Notes: generated from the sequence alone by a model not told the origin. A stretch of 64,000 nucleotides of DNA from Gammaproteobacteria bacterium (GCA_004172865.1 SEBV01000006.1:62001-126000); one strand, 5' to 3'. Shown: positions 1-9,632, numbered from the stretch's first letter. Made by a program: numbers and translations.

Positions 1-1643
1 GGCGTTACAAAACGCGGCGATGAATCAGCACCAGCGTTCAGGTTATAACTATCCAACTGATAGGAAAGCCCTTTAACCGCAACACTCGGTTTTACAAAAC
101 CCCACGTGTAGGACTTGTCCCAAGTCAAACTATAATTGGTATTGAAGCGCTCACCATAAATGGTATTTAAATAGGCAGTATCGTACTCAGCCGGCGTGCC
201 GAAAGAATCCTGGTAAAACCGGTTTTGTACAAAGTTAACGTATTCATTATTGAGCTTTAGCACCCAATCGTTAATTTGGTAACTACCATCGGCGTGTATA
301 CGCGGCAATTCGCGATACGGCAATTGCGTTGTTGTTAGCAAGCGATATTCATCGACTTTAACGCCGGTAAACCAATGCTCGGAACGATAATCAGCCGATG
401 CCATTTGGCGAATATAAGCTTGACGATTCGAATCAATCGAGCCGTTATACAAGTCGCGCAGGTAATCTTTATCACTCAAGTCTGCATAGCTGACAAGAGT
501 GCTCCAGTCCTGACCAACACCGCCAGTTTGATCTAACTTCGCATACCAACGATCACGACCTCGATAGGGATAAGCTTGTTCTTCGGTTAGGGCACCGTCG
601 GCAATTTGGCCCTCCAGATAACTACTGTAACCACCTCGATCATTGCTAATCGCGCTGCTATCCAGCGTGGTTTTAAAGTATGGCGATAAATGGCGCAATT
701 CCGTATCCAACATAAAACCACGGTTGGATAAATAGTGCGGCGTAAGTGTAGCGTCGGTATCGGGTGCAATATTCCAGTAAAAAGGAACGGCCAGTTCGGT
801 ACCGTTGCGCTTACTGTAACCAGGTGTGGGCGTTAAAAAACCCGTCAAACGATCATTGCCCACGGGGAAACGAATATAGGGAAGATAAAGCACCGGTACA
901 TCGCCGATGTTAATGCGCATATTGTCGGCGGTGCCGTAATGCTCATCGGGATGCAAAGAAATTTCCGAACCATGGATTGACCAGGCGCTATCCCCCGGCT
1001 CACAGCTGCTGATAACACTTTGCTGCAAATTAACAACGTTATCGCCAAATTTCTTGAGCTGTGATGCCACACCGTGGATGCGGCTCTCATAGAGAACGAA
1101 GCGCGCGTTATTAAAAGTCGCATCGCCGCTATCGACATTGATATCGCCAGACTCGGCGCGAATCATAACCTCAGGGTCACGCAACTGAATACCGCCGGTG
1201 AGCTTGGCCATTTCAGTGTCGTTATCGAAAGCTGCGGTATCAGTAGTAATCGAACGATTACCTTGAGTAATAGACACATTGCCTTTAAAGACCGCGCGCG
1301 CATTGCCTTCGCTGGTCTGCTCATCGGCATGGGCGCGAATCGGCGCCTGCTTGGGATCAAGAGCCACATCGCTATCAGTTCGCAAAGGCGCAACATAGGC
1401 ACCTTTGCAGCAGCTATTGGGAATGCTTTTCTTCTGTTCTTCGGTAAGATTTTCAATCGGCACCCAATCGAGATGACGACTATCTTCAAATTCTTTTTCA
1501 AGTTTTTTGGTACTTACAGGTTGCTCATCGGCAACCGCAGAGGGGACATAAAGCAAACTCATCACCGGCGCTGCGGCGGCAAAACCGGCGGCGTGCATGG
1601 CTATTATTAGTTGCTTCACAGGAAATTTGGGAGTCAAAGCCAT
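1..1643 (-). CDS. lptD: LPS-assembly protein LptD (partial, C-terminus outside window)
   Basis: LptD is the outer-membrane barrel of the Lpt machine that inserts lipopolysaccharide into the outer leaflet. The reading frame stays open from the ATG at 1643 to the window edge, about 547 codons, so the C-terminal end of the barrel is missing. It begins with a signal peptide ending near AVADEQ. An N-terminal jellyroll (OstA-like) region follows, with text such as DTAAFDNDTEMAKLTGGI, and then barrel signature stretches such as VLYLPYIRFPVGNDRLTGFL. Two cysteines in NSCCKGAY and one in SSCEPGDSAW fit the disulfide-rich LptD pattern. It is divergent from amgK-murU, the same arrangement as in Pseudomonas, where surA and pdxA follow lptD. 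Family call is firm; the exact start could also be a downstream ATG at codon 16. Confidence 0.93.
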   Translation of the reverse strand, partial: MALTPKFPVKQLIIAMHAAGFAAAAPVMSLLYVPSAVADEQPVSTKKLEKEFEDSRHLDWVPIENLTEEQKKSIPNSCCKGAYVAPLRTDSDVALDPKQAPIRAHADEQTSEGNARAVFKGNVSITQGNRSITTDTAAFDNDTEMAKLTGGIQLRDPEVMIRAESGDINVDSGDATFNNARFVLYESRIHGVASQLKKFGDNVVNLQQSVISSCEPGDSAWSIHGSEISLHPDEHYGTADNMRINIGDVPVLYLPYIRFPVGNDRLTGFLTPTPGYSKRNGTELAVPFYWNIAPDTDATLTPHYLSNRGFMLDTELRHLSPYFKTTLDSSAISNDRGGYSSYLEGQIADGALTEEQAYPYRGRDRWYAKLDQTGGVGQDWSTLVSYADLSDKDYLRDLYNGSIDSNRQAYIRQMASADYRSEHWFTGVKVDEYRLLTTTQLPYRELPRIHADGSYQINDWVLKLNNEYVNFVQNRFYQDSFGTPAEYDTAYLNTIYGERFNTNYSLTWDKSYTWGFVKPSVAVKGLSYQLDSYNLNAGADSSPRFVT

Positions 1644-1903
1644 CAACAGCTATCTCTTTGGAGAAGGATGCCGCGCATCCTCACATAAGCGTACTTGAGA
1701 TCACACAAAATAGATCACGTAAAAATTGCCGCGATTCTACTGCAATCAGCCTTGGCAGGGAATTAATTCGCCATTAATCCTTTGTAATCAGCACGACTTG
1801 TAACACCAAAATCATCCTGAGCGGATTTTAGCGGGAGATTTAGCCTGCGTGCCGATGCTAGAATCGCGCCCAACTTACACTCCACGTCCTTACCGGAGCC
1901 TGA
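1644..1903. promoter_or_regulatory. Divergent intergenic region between lptD and amgK
   Basis: This 260-base gap must carry the start signals of both lptD (leftward) and amgK (rightward). I see no clear hairpin or dyad and no convincing -35/-10 pair. An antisense-frame open stretch at 1763-2134 overlaps amgK and is not a gene. Confidence 0.4.
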
Positions 1904-2959
1904 ATGTCGCCTACCGAGACACTCGCCGTGCGCGAACAGCAACTTAGCCTGTGGGTTGCACAACAACTTGCACGTGCGCCCAAATCCATTCAACTTAAAC
2001 CCATCGCTAGCGATGCCGGTTTTCGTCGCTACTTTCGCTTTAGTACTCCATCGCAATGGCTGGCAGTTGATGCACCGCCGCAAACTGAAGATAGCCTTCA
2101 GTTTATTAATCTCGCTCGTTATCTGAGTGCGCATAAAGTCAACACCCCCAGCGTATTGGCTGCAGATGACGCCTCAGGTTTTTTATTAGTGACAGATTTT
2201 GGCGATGAGCTTTTATATCGCCATCTAACACCTGAGACGGTCGCAACACGCTACCAACAAACGTTCGAGACGCTGGTGAGTTTGCAAAAATGCGTCGACG
2301 AGCCAACGCTCATTCCGCGCTACGATCTTGCGTTGCTACGACGAGAATTGCAGATTTTCAGCGAATGGTTTGTCGGCAACTTACTGGGCTATGGCCTATC
2401 GGATGCCGAAAATACACTGCTCGACAAGCTGTTTACCGACTTGGAAAACTCCGCGCTTGAGCAACCGCAAACCTTGGTGCACCGCGATTTCCATTCCCGC
2501 AATTTAATTATCTGCAGCGATAACACGCTGGGCGTAATAGATTTCCAGGGCGCGCTTTGGGGCGCTTGTACTTATGATTTGGTATCGCTGCTACGTGATT
2601 GTTATATCCGTTGGCCTGCAGCGCTGGTGAAAGATTTAGCGTTGGATTATCGCAAAACAGCCATCAACAAAGGTTTACTGCCTGCAACTATTGATGAGCA
2701 GACCTATTTGCGCTGGTTTGATTGGATGGGACTGCAACGTCATATTAAGGTACTGGGAATTTTTGCGCGCCTTAATCTGCGCGACAACAAGCCTCACTAC
2801 TTAAAGGATTTACCCTTGGCAATTCGCTATACACTTGAAGTTGCACAAGCCTATCCCGCGCTTCAACCTTTTGCAGATTGGTTTCGCGAAAAACTTTTGC
2901 CGCTCGCCGAACAACATTCCTGGTATAGCGATTATCTAACTGCAGGTGAACTGAAATGA
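1904..2959 (+). CDS. amgK: N-acetylmuramate/N-acetylglucosamine anomeric kinase AmgK
   Basis: AmgK phosphorylates MurNAc and GlcNAc at C1 in the cell-wall recycling route that bypasses de novo UDP-MurNAc synthesis, known from Pseudomonas. The 351-residue protein has an aminoglycoside-phosphotransferase fold. The catalytic loop HRDFHSRN lies at residues 193-200 and the metal-binding IDFQGA at 212-217. The N-terminal SDAGFRRYFR (residues 36-45) matches the glycine/arginine-rich nucleotide strand of the COG3178 family. The stop overlaps the start of murU by four bases (ATGA), indicating translational coupling. Family and context agree, so confidence is high. Confidence 0.92.
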   Translation: MSPTETLAVREQQLSLWVAQQLARAPKSIQLKPIASDAGFRRYFRFSTPSQWLAVDAPPQTEDSLQFINLARYLSAHKVNTPSVLAADDASGFLLVTDFGDELLYRHLTPETVATRYQQTFETLVSLQKCVDEPTLIPRYDLALLRRELQIFSEWFVGNLLGYGLSDAENTLLDKLFTDLENSALEQPQTLVHRDFHSRNLIICSDNTLGVIDFQGALWGACTYDLVSLLRDCYIRWPAALVKDLALDYRKTAINKGLLPATIDEQTYLRWFDWMGLQRHIKVLGIFARLNLRDNKPHYLKDLPLAIRYTLEVAQAYPALQPFADWFREKLLPLAEQHSWYSDYLTAGELK

Positions 2960-3660
2960 TCCGCAAAGCCATGATATTGGCCGCCGGTCTCGGCCAACGT
3001 ATGCGCCCGCTGACGGATACACTTCCAAAACCCATGCTGCAAGTGGGCGGGAAACCGCTGCTGCAATATCATCTGGAAGCGCTCGCCAGCGCAGGCATAC
3101 AAGAAGTGATTATTAACCTCGCCTATCTCGGTGAAAAAATTCGCGAGTTTGCGGGTAATGGCGAAAGGTTTAGTTTAACTATTCGCTATTCCGAAGAGCC
3201 TGAGCCGCTCGAAACTGCCGGTGCTTTATTGCATGCTCTGCCTTTATTAGGCGATGAACCTTTTATTCTGGTCAATGGCGATGTATGGACTGACTACCCG
3301 CTTATTGCTCTTGCAAACCATCTCTTAAAGGTGGATGAAGATGCGCATCTGGTTTTGGTGCCGAATCCCGAGTTTCATCCCAACGGCGATTTTTCGCCCA
3401 ATGCTGTCGGTCAACTTGAAGATAACCCTCAACTCGAAAAGTTTACCTTCGCAGGATTAAGCGTGATTCACCCGCGCCTGATCACGACCTACCCTCAGAA
3501 ACGCCGAAAATTTCCGCTTGTTGATGCCTTGCGCTATGGCATTGCCAAGCAGCGAATTAGTGCTGAAGTTCATCGAGGCGCATGGAGCGATGTGGGCACG
3601 CCAGAGAGACTTGTAGAACTGGATAGCCAACTGAATAGCCATCTCGGTCGTTCGACCTAG
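2956..3660 (+). CDS. murU: N-acetylmuramate 1-phosphate uridylyltransferase MurU
   Basis: MurU converts MurNAc-1-phosphate and UTP to UDP-MurNAc, the step after AmgK in peptidoglycan sugar recycling. The 234-residue protein is a single nucleotidyltransferase domain. The signature LAAGLGQRMRPLT is at residues 8-20, followed by LPKPML, and the metal-binding NGDVWTD is at 107-113. It has no left-handed beta-helix, unlike GlmU, which fits MurU. It starts inside the end of amgK (ATGA overlap). The next 136 bases hold no gene and no obvious terminator. Confidence 0.92.
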   Translation: MIRKAMILAAGLGQRMRPLTDTLPKPMLQVGGKPLLQYHLEALASAGIQEVIINLAYLGEKIREFAGNGERFSLTIRYSEEPEPLETAGALLHALPLLGDEPFILVNGDVWTDYPLIALANHLLKVDEDAHLVLVPNPEFHPNGDFSPNAVGQLEDNPQLEKFTFAGLSVIHPRLITTYPQKRRKFPLVDALRYGIAKQRISAEVHRGAWSDVGTPERLVELDSQLNSHLGRST

Positions 3661-3796
3661 TCTTTATAAAATAAATAGGCGCGGTGTTTACGAATATTCT
3701 GTTAGATCGCCTTTAGACTATAAAGCGAAGCCGAGCTAAATTATTGAGCTATAGTGTAATAACACCTTAGATCATCAAAGCGACAGTCCCAGGGCG

Positions 3797-5635
3797 ATGA
3801 CCAGACTTCAATCCCAAAAACACCTTCTCGAACAACTCAATGTGCCCGTGCAGGATTTGGCGCAACTCAGTTTTTGCGATGGTAGCCGGGAAACCAGTGT
3901 TAAAGCCTGGGTTCGATCACTACCGTTAACCCAAGTGCAATTTGTAAGTGGGTTGCTGTATCAGGCGCTGCCAGATGTAGGCCGCTATCAAACTTCAGCG
4001 GCCAATCGCATTGCGATTTTAGAGATTTTACGCAACACCACGTTGCAATCGATTGAGGGTTTAACCCAAAGTTTTCTCAACCAGCCGTTGATATTGCCAG
4101 ACCCCGCTGTAAAAACTGCGACCATCGCGCAAGCGCTGCAAAAACATATGATTAACGGCTATCTGGTAGCCATCCGCGATCTTAGTAATCAAGCCAACGC
4201 TAACACTGAGTTACTGGCGTTGGCGGTTCATCGCGCTATCACTGGGATAAGCCTTTTACTGTTGCGCTATTACCAGCTTTACGTACCTATTTCCGGCCAA
4301 TTGTGGACCGAGCTGCATTCGCTCTATCAACTGGCGTTGCATTTCGACATCACCGAAACGCCGGTGACCGATGATTACCCATATCTACAGCATTGCAACA
4401 CTATTACCCTCGCCTATGTTCGTGCGCTACTGTTGGCCTGCGCACGCCCAAATCAGTTGCGACAGGATGAAATTTTTTCCACTTTTGAAGCGCTGAATGA
4501 ACTGAGCGCTTTGGCGCAGTTACAAGATCCACAAACCGGCAACCACGATAATTTGTTTGCCGTAGCGCTTAATACCAATCGTCCGCCCATGTATCGTTCG
4601 CGCTTTGCGGATGATAAAAATAGTTTGTTACTGGAAGTTAATACCTCACAAATTTGCAAAAAGCTGAACGAGGTTAATACCGTCACCAATACCGATTCCG
4701 GTGAAGGTTCGGGCTTGCGCAACGAATTGAAATTAACCTCGTCTTTAACGCTACACCTTATTCAAGCATGGAATTTATTAGCGCAGCGAAACTTCGAGCG
4801 TCAACAAAGTCATGGCACTTTGGATGTCGCAGTCGGCTTAACCACTATTCATTACCATCTTTCCGGGCAAATGAATTTCACGCATTTTTTGAACCGCACC
4901 GCGAGCGTTCAATCTTTGGAAAGTTCGGGCTCCATTTTTCAAAAACGTGGCGTTACCTTGAAAGCTGGCGAACAAAAAAAATCCAAAAATGATCCTTGGG
5001 ACGATGCTTTTGATATTTCAGGAACAGCGCTCGCAGGCACCAAAATCGCCACCAGCAATATCGAACGCGCGATTAAAAAACAGGAAGAAGATGAATTCAA
5101 AGATGCCTACCCGGTTTATCAGGTACCTTTAATAGATACCAGCCCCGGCGGCTACTGTATTGAATGGCGCAATGAAATTCCCAACCAAGTTAAAGCGGGC
5201 GAATTACTTGGCCTGCGCGACCCAATACGCAACCGCTGGAGTTTGGGCGTGGTGCGTTGGGCGAATCAAACCAAAGGCGCAACCCAACTCGGCATTCAAA
5301 TTCTGGCAGCAAATGCTAAACCGGTTGGCTTGGCGATTATTCATAAGACAGGCGATTCATCCGAATATTTGCGTGCGCTCGAAATTCCACCGTTAAAGGC
5401 GATTAATCAACCAGCAACACTTATCACCAACGCGGTTTCGTTTCGTGAATATAGCAAAGCACGAATCTATCAACGTGTTGCAACCAATCCCGAGGGTGAA
5501 CAACATAATATCCAGCTCACGCGTCGATTATTTGCGACCGGCGTGTTCAGTCAATTTACCTGTCGTGCGCTCGCGAGCCCAAAACAGAAAGAAGCGGGTA
5601 AGAGTGATGACTTCGATTCAATTTGGGATTCCTAA
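3797..5635 (+). CDS. Unknown protein upstream of fimX, possible PilZ-like C-terminal barrel
   Basis: This 612-residue soluble protein has no signal peptide or membrane segment. Residues 1 to about 330 read as alpha-helical. The middle is polar (GEQKKSKNDPWDDAFD). The last ~170 residues are beta-rich (GELLGLRDPIRNRWSLGVV, then GATQLGIQILAANA) and resemble the barrel of PilZ-type domains, but I do not see the full canonical PilZ signature. As I recall, P. aeruginosa has a similar uncharacterised gene directly before fimX (PA4958). A role with FimX in c-di-GMP control of pili is inference from position. The 276 bases to fimX contain no terminator that I recognise. Confidence 0.6.
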   Translation: MTRLQSQKHLLEQLNVPVQDLAQLSFCDGSRETSVKAWVRSLPLTQVQFVSGLLYQALPDVGRYQTSAANRIAILEILRNTTLQSIEGLTQSFLNQPLILPDPAVKTATIAQALQKHMINGYLVAIRDLSNQANANTELLALAVHRAITGISLLLLRYYQLYVPISGQLWTELHSLYQLALHFDITETPVTDDYPYLQHCNTITLAYVRALLLACARPNQLRQDEIFSTFEALNELSALAQLQDPQTGNHDNLFAVALNTNRPPMYRSRFADDKNSLLLEVNTSQICKKLNEVNTVTNTDSGEGSGLRNELKLTSSLTLHLIQAWNLLAQRNFERQQSHGTLDVAVGLTTIHYHLSGQMNFTHFLNRTASVQSLESSGSIFQKRGVTLKAGEQKKSKNDPWDDAFDISGTALAGTKIATSNIERAIKKQEEDEFKDAYPVYQVPLIDTSPGGYCIEWRNEIPNQVKAGELLGLRDPIRNRWSLGVVRWANQTKGATQLGIQILAANAKPVGLAIIHKTGDSSEYLRALEIPPLKAINQPATLITNAVSFREYSKARIYQRVATNPEGEQHNIQLTRRLFATGVFSQFTCRALASPKQKEAGKSDDFDSIWDS

Positions 5636-5911
5636 GCGACGCGAGCGAATAATCAGCATTTAAATATAATTATTTTTTGCCGCTCACATCCATGCTTGCC
5701 GTACACTCCACGCGAAACATTAAAAAAAGCTGCAATTTAACGGCAAGGTTAACCAAGTCGCATAAATCGACACAAAGCTTGAGCTAATAACGTATTTAAG
5801 TAAGATAGCGAAAACTCCCAACAATTCATTTCGGCTTTACAGCAACTTGTTGCCGATATTTGGCATAGATACCGAACTCAACGGTTAAGGATCGGTGCGG
5901 AAAGCACACAT
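5636..5911 (+). other. Gap between the unknown gene and fimX
   Basis: These 276 bases hold no supported gene and no strong hairpin. A fimX promoter may be here but I cannot point to one. A purine-rich GCGGAAAG lies before the fimX ATG. Confidence 0.35.
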
Positions 5912-8005
5912 ATGACTTCCATAGATACTATTCGCCTTATTATTCTCAATAACTCGCGCGCAGAAGCGGAGCGGTTAATCAGTATGTTGCACAATGCCGG
6001 ACGACCCAGCCGCGCACAACATGTCGACAGCGAGGAAGCGCTCGTCAAATTGTTGCAAGAACAAACCTGGGATTTACTAATTGGTAACGACAACACAACC
6101 AACCCGAGCCCACAAGTTGCGCTCAAACATATCCGCCGCTTAAATAAAGACGTTCCCGTGATTTTGTTACACGAAGACGAAGAGCCTTTTGCGGAAGTCG
6201 AAGGTATGAAAATGGGTGCGGTTGATGTGGTTAATCTCGACGATGACCAACACTTATTGCTTGTTATCCAGCGTGAAATGACTAACCGTTTGGATCGTCA
6301 AGCGCGCCGCTCGGCAGATCGCCGGTTTCGCGAAGCTGAACGTCGCAGCCAGCAATTATTAGATTCATCGCGCGATGCAATCGCCTACGTGCAAGATGGA
6401 CTTTATCTTTACGCGAACGAATCTTTCGCCGAATTATTCGGCTTTGAAAATCGCGATGAAATTGAAGCGCTTCCTATCATGGATATGGTGGCCGAAGAAG
6501 AACAAAATAAACTGAAAAATTTCCTGAAAGAATTTACCTTAAAAGGTGAAGACGTCGGTTCAAGTCAACTCGCGTTTCGCGGCTTGATGCAAGACGGAAC
6601 ACCTACCGCAATTAATTTGGATGTATCTCACGTTACCTATGACGAAGAACCTTGCATTCAATTTTTAGCGCGTGCGCAACGCTATGAAGCCACCAATAAT
6701 AGCGAAGAATTACAAGCGCAAATAAACCAAATTAAATCGCAAGATTTAGTAACTGGTCTCTACAATCGCCAGCACATGATTCAAACGCTGGAACACACGA
6801 TTGATCATATCAGCGACCAGCAATCTCTAAGCTTGCTTTACATCGAACTGGATGGCTTTAACGAACGTGTTTCTTCCGCATTTGGTGTTGCCGCATCAGA
6901 TTTGGTCTTGAGTGATGTCGCCGCGCTCTTTCGCGAAAAAGTTAATACCACCGATATTCTCGCGCGCTTTGCCGACACCGCATTCACTTTATTAATTCAA
7001 AATATTAAAGCGGATGCTGCGGTAAATCGTGCAGTGCAATTATGTAAGCTGCTTGAAAATCATATTATTGAAATTGATAACAAAACCCTGCAATTAAGCT
7101 GCAGCATTGGTGTTTCCATTGTTAACGAAACATCTACCAATGCAGGCACGGTTATCGAACAAGCAAAGTCAGCGATGGAAAAAGTAAGCTCAGCGCAAGG
7201 CAATAACGCGAGTTTGTTTGAACCTGAAGTTGTAGTTGTGGATAAAACGCGCGATATCGCCACAGAATTACAGCATGCACTCGACAATGATAAATTTCGT
7301 TTACTGTTTCAACCGATTATTAGTTTGCGCGGTTCCGAAGAAGAATATTACGAAGTTTATTTACGCTTGATTACCGAATCAGGTGCAGAAGTTGAGCCGG
7401 ATGATTTTCTTGAATCGGCCAGCAAAATTAATTTGAGTGCAAAGATAGATCGCTGGGTAATTTTAGAATCCATAAAAATGCTGTCGCAACATCGCAGTAA
7501 AGGTAACAAAACCAAATTAATTGTTAATTTGGGCCGTCAATCAATTTGTGATGAAACACTTTTGCCCTGGCTTGGCGTTGCGTTTAAAGCTGCGAAATTG
7601 ACACCGGATGCTATTACCTTTCAGGCCAATGAAGTTGATATCACCAATCATTTAAATGCAGCTAAAGGTTTTGCTGAAGGTTTGCAAAAATTAAAAACCC
7701 AAATGTCGATTACGAATTTCGGCTGTTCATTAAATCCGTTCAATGCACTTAAACATGTTCCGGTCGGTATGATTAAAATTGATGGATCTTTCACTAGCGA
7801 CATCCAACACAAAAATGAAAGCTCTGCGGCATTGATCGAACTCATTGAAAAATTGCACGCCGAAAACAAAGTAACGATTGTTCCTTTCGTTGAAAACGCG
7901 AGCGTTTTATCTACGCTCTGGCAAGCTGGCGCTCACTATATTCAAGGCCATTATTTGCAAGAACCAACACAGAGCTTGAGTTACGATTTTAATATGGAAT
8001 CTTGA
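5912..8005 (+). CDS. fimX: FimX-type c-di-GMP effector of type IV pili (REC-PAS-GGDEF-EAL)
   Basis: FimX proteins bind c-di-GMP through an inactive EAL domain and promote type IV pilus assembly at the pole. The 697 residues hold a receiver-like domain (about 1-130) without a clear phospho-acceptor Asp, a PAS domain (about 145-265), a GGDEF domain (about 285-435) and an EAL domain (about 450-690). The GGDEF motif is replaced by ADTAF in LARFADTAF. The EAL motif reads EVY in YEVYLRLI. Both enzyme sites therefore look dead, as in P. aeruginosa FimX, which suggests an effector rather than an enzyme. It lies between an unknown gene and, after an OmpA gene, serB, matching the Pseudomonas PA4958-fimX-serB order. 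A terminator follows at 8036. Confidence 0.87.
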   Translation: MTSIDTIRLIILNNSRAEAERLISMLHNAGRPSRAQHVDSEEALVKLLQEQTWDLLIGNDNTTNPSPQVALKHIRRLNKDVPVILLHEDEEPFAEVEGMKMGAVDVVNLDDDQHLLLVIQREMTNRLDRQARRSADRRFREAERRSQQLLDSSRDAIAYVQDGLYLYANESFAELFGFENRDEIEALPIMDMVAEEEQNKLKNFLKEFTLKGEDVGSSQLAFRGLMQDGTPTAINLDVSHVTYDEEPCIQFLARAQRYEATNNSEELQAQINQIKSQDLVTGLYNRQHMIQTLEHTIDHISDQQSLSLLYIELDGFNERVSSAFGVAASDLVLSDVAALFREKVNTTDILARFADTAFTLLIQNIKADAAVNRAVQLCKLLENHIIEIDNKTLQLSCSIGVSIVNETSTNAGTVIEQAKSAMEKVSSAQGNNASLFEPEVVVVDKTRDIATELQHALDNDKFRLLFQPIISLRGSEEEYYEVYLRLITESGAEVEPDDFLESASKINLSAKIDRWVILESIKMLSQHRSKGNKTKLIVNLGRQSICDETLLPWLGVAFKAAKLTPDAITFQANEVDITNHLNAAKGFAEGLQKLKTQMSITNFGCSLNPFNALKHVPVGMIKIDGSFTSDIQHKNESSAALIELIEKLHAENKVTIVPFVENASVLSTLWQAGAHYIQGHYLQEPTQSLSYDFNMES

Positions 8006-8035
8006 TTTTTAAATCTTTAATTAAAATAGAATTTA

Positions 8036-8071
8036 AAAATGGCCGATTGGCAAATCTAATCGGCCATTTTT
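8036..8071 (+). terminator. Rho-independent terminator after fimX
   Basis: A 13-bp stem, AAAATGGCCGATT paired with AATCGGCCATTTT around a 9-base loop, ends in a T run 30 bases after the fimX stop. The A run on the left side could also allow leftward function. Confidence 0.85.
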
Positions 8072-8459
8072 ATCTTAATAATCCATTACATTTTTTAGCA
8101 CCCTCTTTACACAATCAATCCCTTTCCAATCAATCCCTTTCCAATCAAGCTCCTTCCAATCAAAATCAACTAATACTGAAACTAGGCTTAAGTCGCTTAC
8201 ATCAACAGACTATTTAAATTTCAAAAATATTTTATATTTCAATCAATAAATTGAAGTGAAATCGTAAAATTTACTTTCTCGTTAACTTTAAATTTCGCAG
8301 CACTTAAGTGCGTCAACGAACAGAAGCATGCATTGCTGGTGAGTAATATGCATGCAAGATTCGCGAATTTAATTTTTAAATCGCAAATCTCTTTATAAGT
8401 TGTTTATTCGTAACAAAAAATCTGTTCGTATAAGCACATAATTCTTGAGGAGACACACT
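8072..8459. other. AT-rich leader of the OmpA-type gene, with short palindromes
   Basis: The 388 bases between the fimX terminator and the ompA-like start have no supported gene. They hold a 15-base tandem repeat (8112-8163) and several short perfect palindromes: CACTTAAGTG at 8301-8310, GCATGCAT/ATGCATGC at 8326-8333 and 8348-8355, and ATTCGCGAAT at 8359-8368. The promoter and a long 5' leader of the OmpA-type gene are expected here; ompA messages of other bacteria carry regulatory leaders. Confidence 0.5.
8112..8163. repeat. 15-bp direct tandem repeat, about 3.5 copies
   Basis: Unit CAATCAATCCCTTTC occurs identically at 8112-8126 and 8127-8141. A third copy at 8142-8156 has two changes and a partial fourth copy follows. 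It is non-coding. Confidence 0.85.
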
Positions 8460-9563
8460 ATGAAATTTAAAAAATCATCTGCACTACTAAGCATATTGGC
8501 TTTAACAACTGTTGCTACACCACTCGCATTTGCTGCTGAACCAACAGCTGACGAATCAGGTTGGTACATTGGTGGTAACTTGGGCCAATCGAGAGCGCGT
8601 CTGAACGAGCAAAAAATTGCTGATGACGTGATTACTCTTCCAAATACTTATTTAGACCACAACACAATCGATGGCGGCGGTAAACTTTTCGCTGGTTACC
8701 AATTTAATCGTTATCTTGCGGTTGAAGGTGGATATTTCGATTTGGGCGAATTCCAATTTAATCACATCACTATTCCGAGTGGCTTGGTAAAAACTAACCA
8801 ACAAGTTAGAGGTGTGAATGTTGACGTTGTAGGTTACTTACCTTTCACTGAAAAATTCTCTGCCTTTGCACGCCTTGGTGTTAACTACGCGTTAACGCAA
8901 GATACTTTCACCGGTTCAGGTGGCGCTGCCGGAATTGGCGGAAAATTGAGTGACCGCGATATGTTCGGAAAAGCAGGCGTAGGTTTGGAATACAAATTTA
9001 ACGACAACTGGGCCGCACGTATTGAAGCTGAGCGTTACAGAGTGAGCAATGCGATTACCGATCACAATAATGTTGATCTGTATTCAGTAGGCGTTGTTTA
9101 CCGTTTCGGTTCCCACAAGAAACCAATGCCAGTTGCTGCAACGCCAGCTCCTGTTGTAACGCCTCCACCAGCACCGCGCTTTGAAAAAGTTACCATTTCT
9201 GCAACTGAGTTATTTAATTTTGACAGCTCTGACGTAAATGGTGCGCAACCTGAATTGGAAAAATTAACCAGCACACTTAAAGGCAGCACTGCTCCTAAAC
9301 AAGTGAATATTGTTGGCTACACCGACCGTTTAGGTTCTGAAGAGTACAACCAACAATTATCTGAACGCCGCGCTGCTGCTGTAAAAACCTATATGGTTGA
9401 TAAAGGCATTGAAGAAGGCCGTTTGGTGACTGAAGGTAAAGGCGAGAAAGACCCAGTTGTTCAATGTAACGACAAAAACCGTCAAAAACTGATTGAATGT
9501 TTACAACCAAACCGTCGTGTTCAAATCGATCAAATCGAAGTTGAACGTGAAGTTAAACCTTAA
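8460..9563 (+). CDS. OmpA-family outer membrane protein (8-strand barrel plus peptidoglycan-binding domain)
   Basis: The 367-residue protein should sit in the outer membrane and grip peptidoglycan from the periplasm. A signal peptide (residues 1-25, ending AFA) is followed by a beta-barrel (about 30-215) with alternating aromatic strands such as GWYIGGNLGQSRARL. A proline/alanine hinge (AATPAPVVTPPPAP) leads to a C-terminal OmpA domain with GYTDRLGSEEYNQQLSERRA, including the Asp and Arg that bind diaminopimelate. Two cysteines (VQCNDK and IECLQP) flank the final strand as in enterobacterial OmpA. The start was moved to the ATG at 8460 because TTGAGGAGA just upstream supplies the ribosome site. 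It is strongly related to OmpA/OprF; I do not assign a symbol. Confidence 0.88.
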   Translation: MKFKKSSALLSILALTTVATPLAFAAEPTADESGWYIGGNLGQSRARLNEQKIADDVITLPNTYLDHNTIDGGGKLFAGYQFNRYLAVEGGYFDLGEFQFNHITIPSGLVKTNQQVRGVNVDVVGYLPFTEKFSAFARLGVNYALTQDTFTGSGGAAGIGGKLSDRDMFGKAGVGLEYKFNDNWAARIEAERYRVSNAITDHNNVDLYSVGVVYRFGSHKKPMPVAATPAPVVTPPPAPRFEKVTISATELFNFDSSDVNGAQPELEKLTSTLKGSTAPKQVNIVGYTDRLGSEEYNQQLSERRAAAVKTYMVDKGIEEGRLVTEGKGEKDPVVQCNDKNRQKLIECLQPNRRVQIDQIEVEREVKP

Positions 9564-9583
9564 TAAGTTTAATTTTTAAAGTT

Positions 9584-9619
9584 CAAAAAAAATGAGCGCC
9601 TTGTGCGCTCATTTTTTTT
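9584..9619. terminator. Bidirectional terminator between the ompA-like gene and serB
   Basis: The stem AATGAGCGC / GCGCTCATT has A and T runs on the two sides. It sits between two convergent genes and so can serve both. Confidence 0.88.
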
Positions 9620-9632
9620 GATTGAGAAATCA

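Noticed and set aside
1074-1610. Open frame of 178 codons on the + strand
   Set aside because: It lies antisense to lptD, whose protein sequence is clearly recognisable on the other strand.
8112-8163. Short direct repeats considered as a CRISPR array
   Set aside because: The units are contiguous with no spacers, only 15 bases long, and no cas genes are near.
8002-8217. 71-codon frame overlapping the end of fimX
   Set aside because: It begins with TTG, runs through the terminator hairpin and the tandem repeat, and has a low-complexity product (LSNQSLSNQ).
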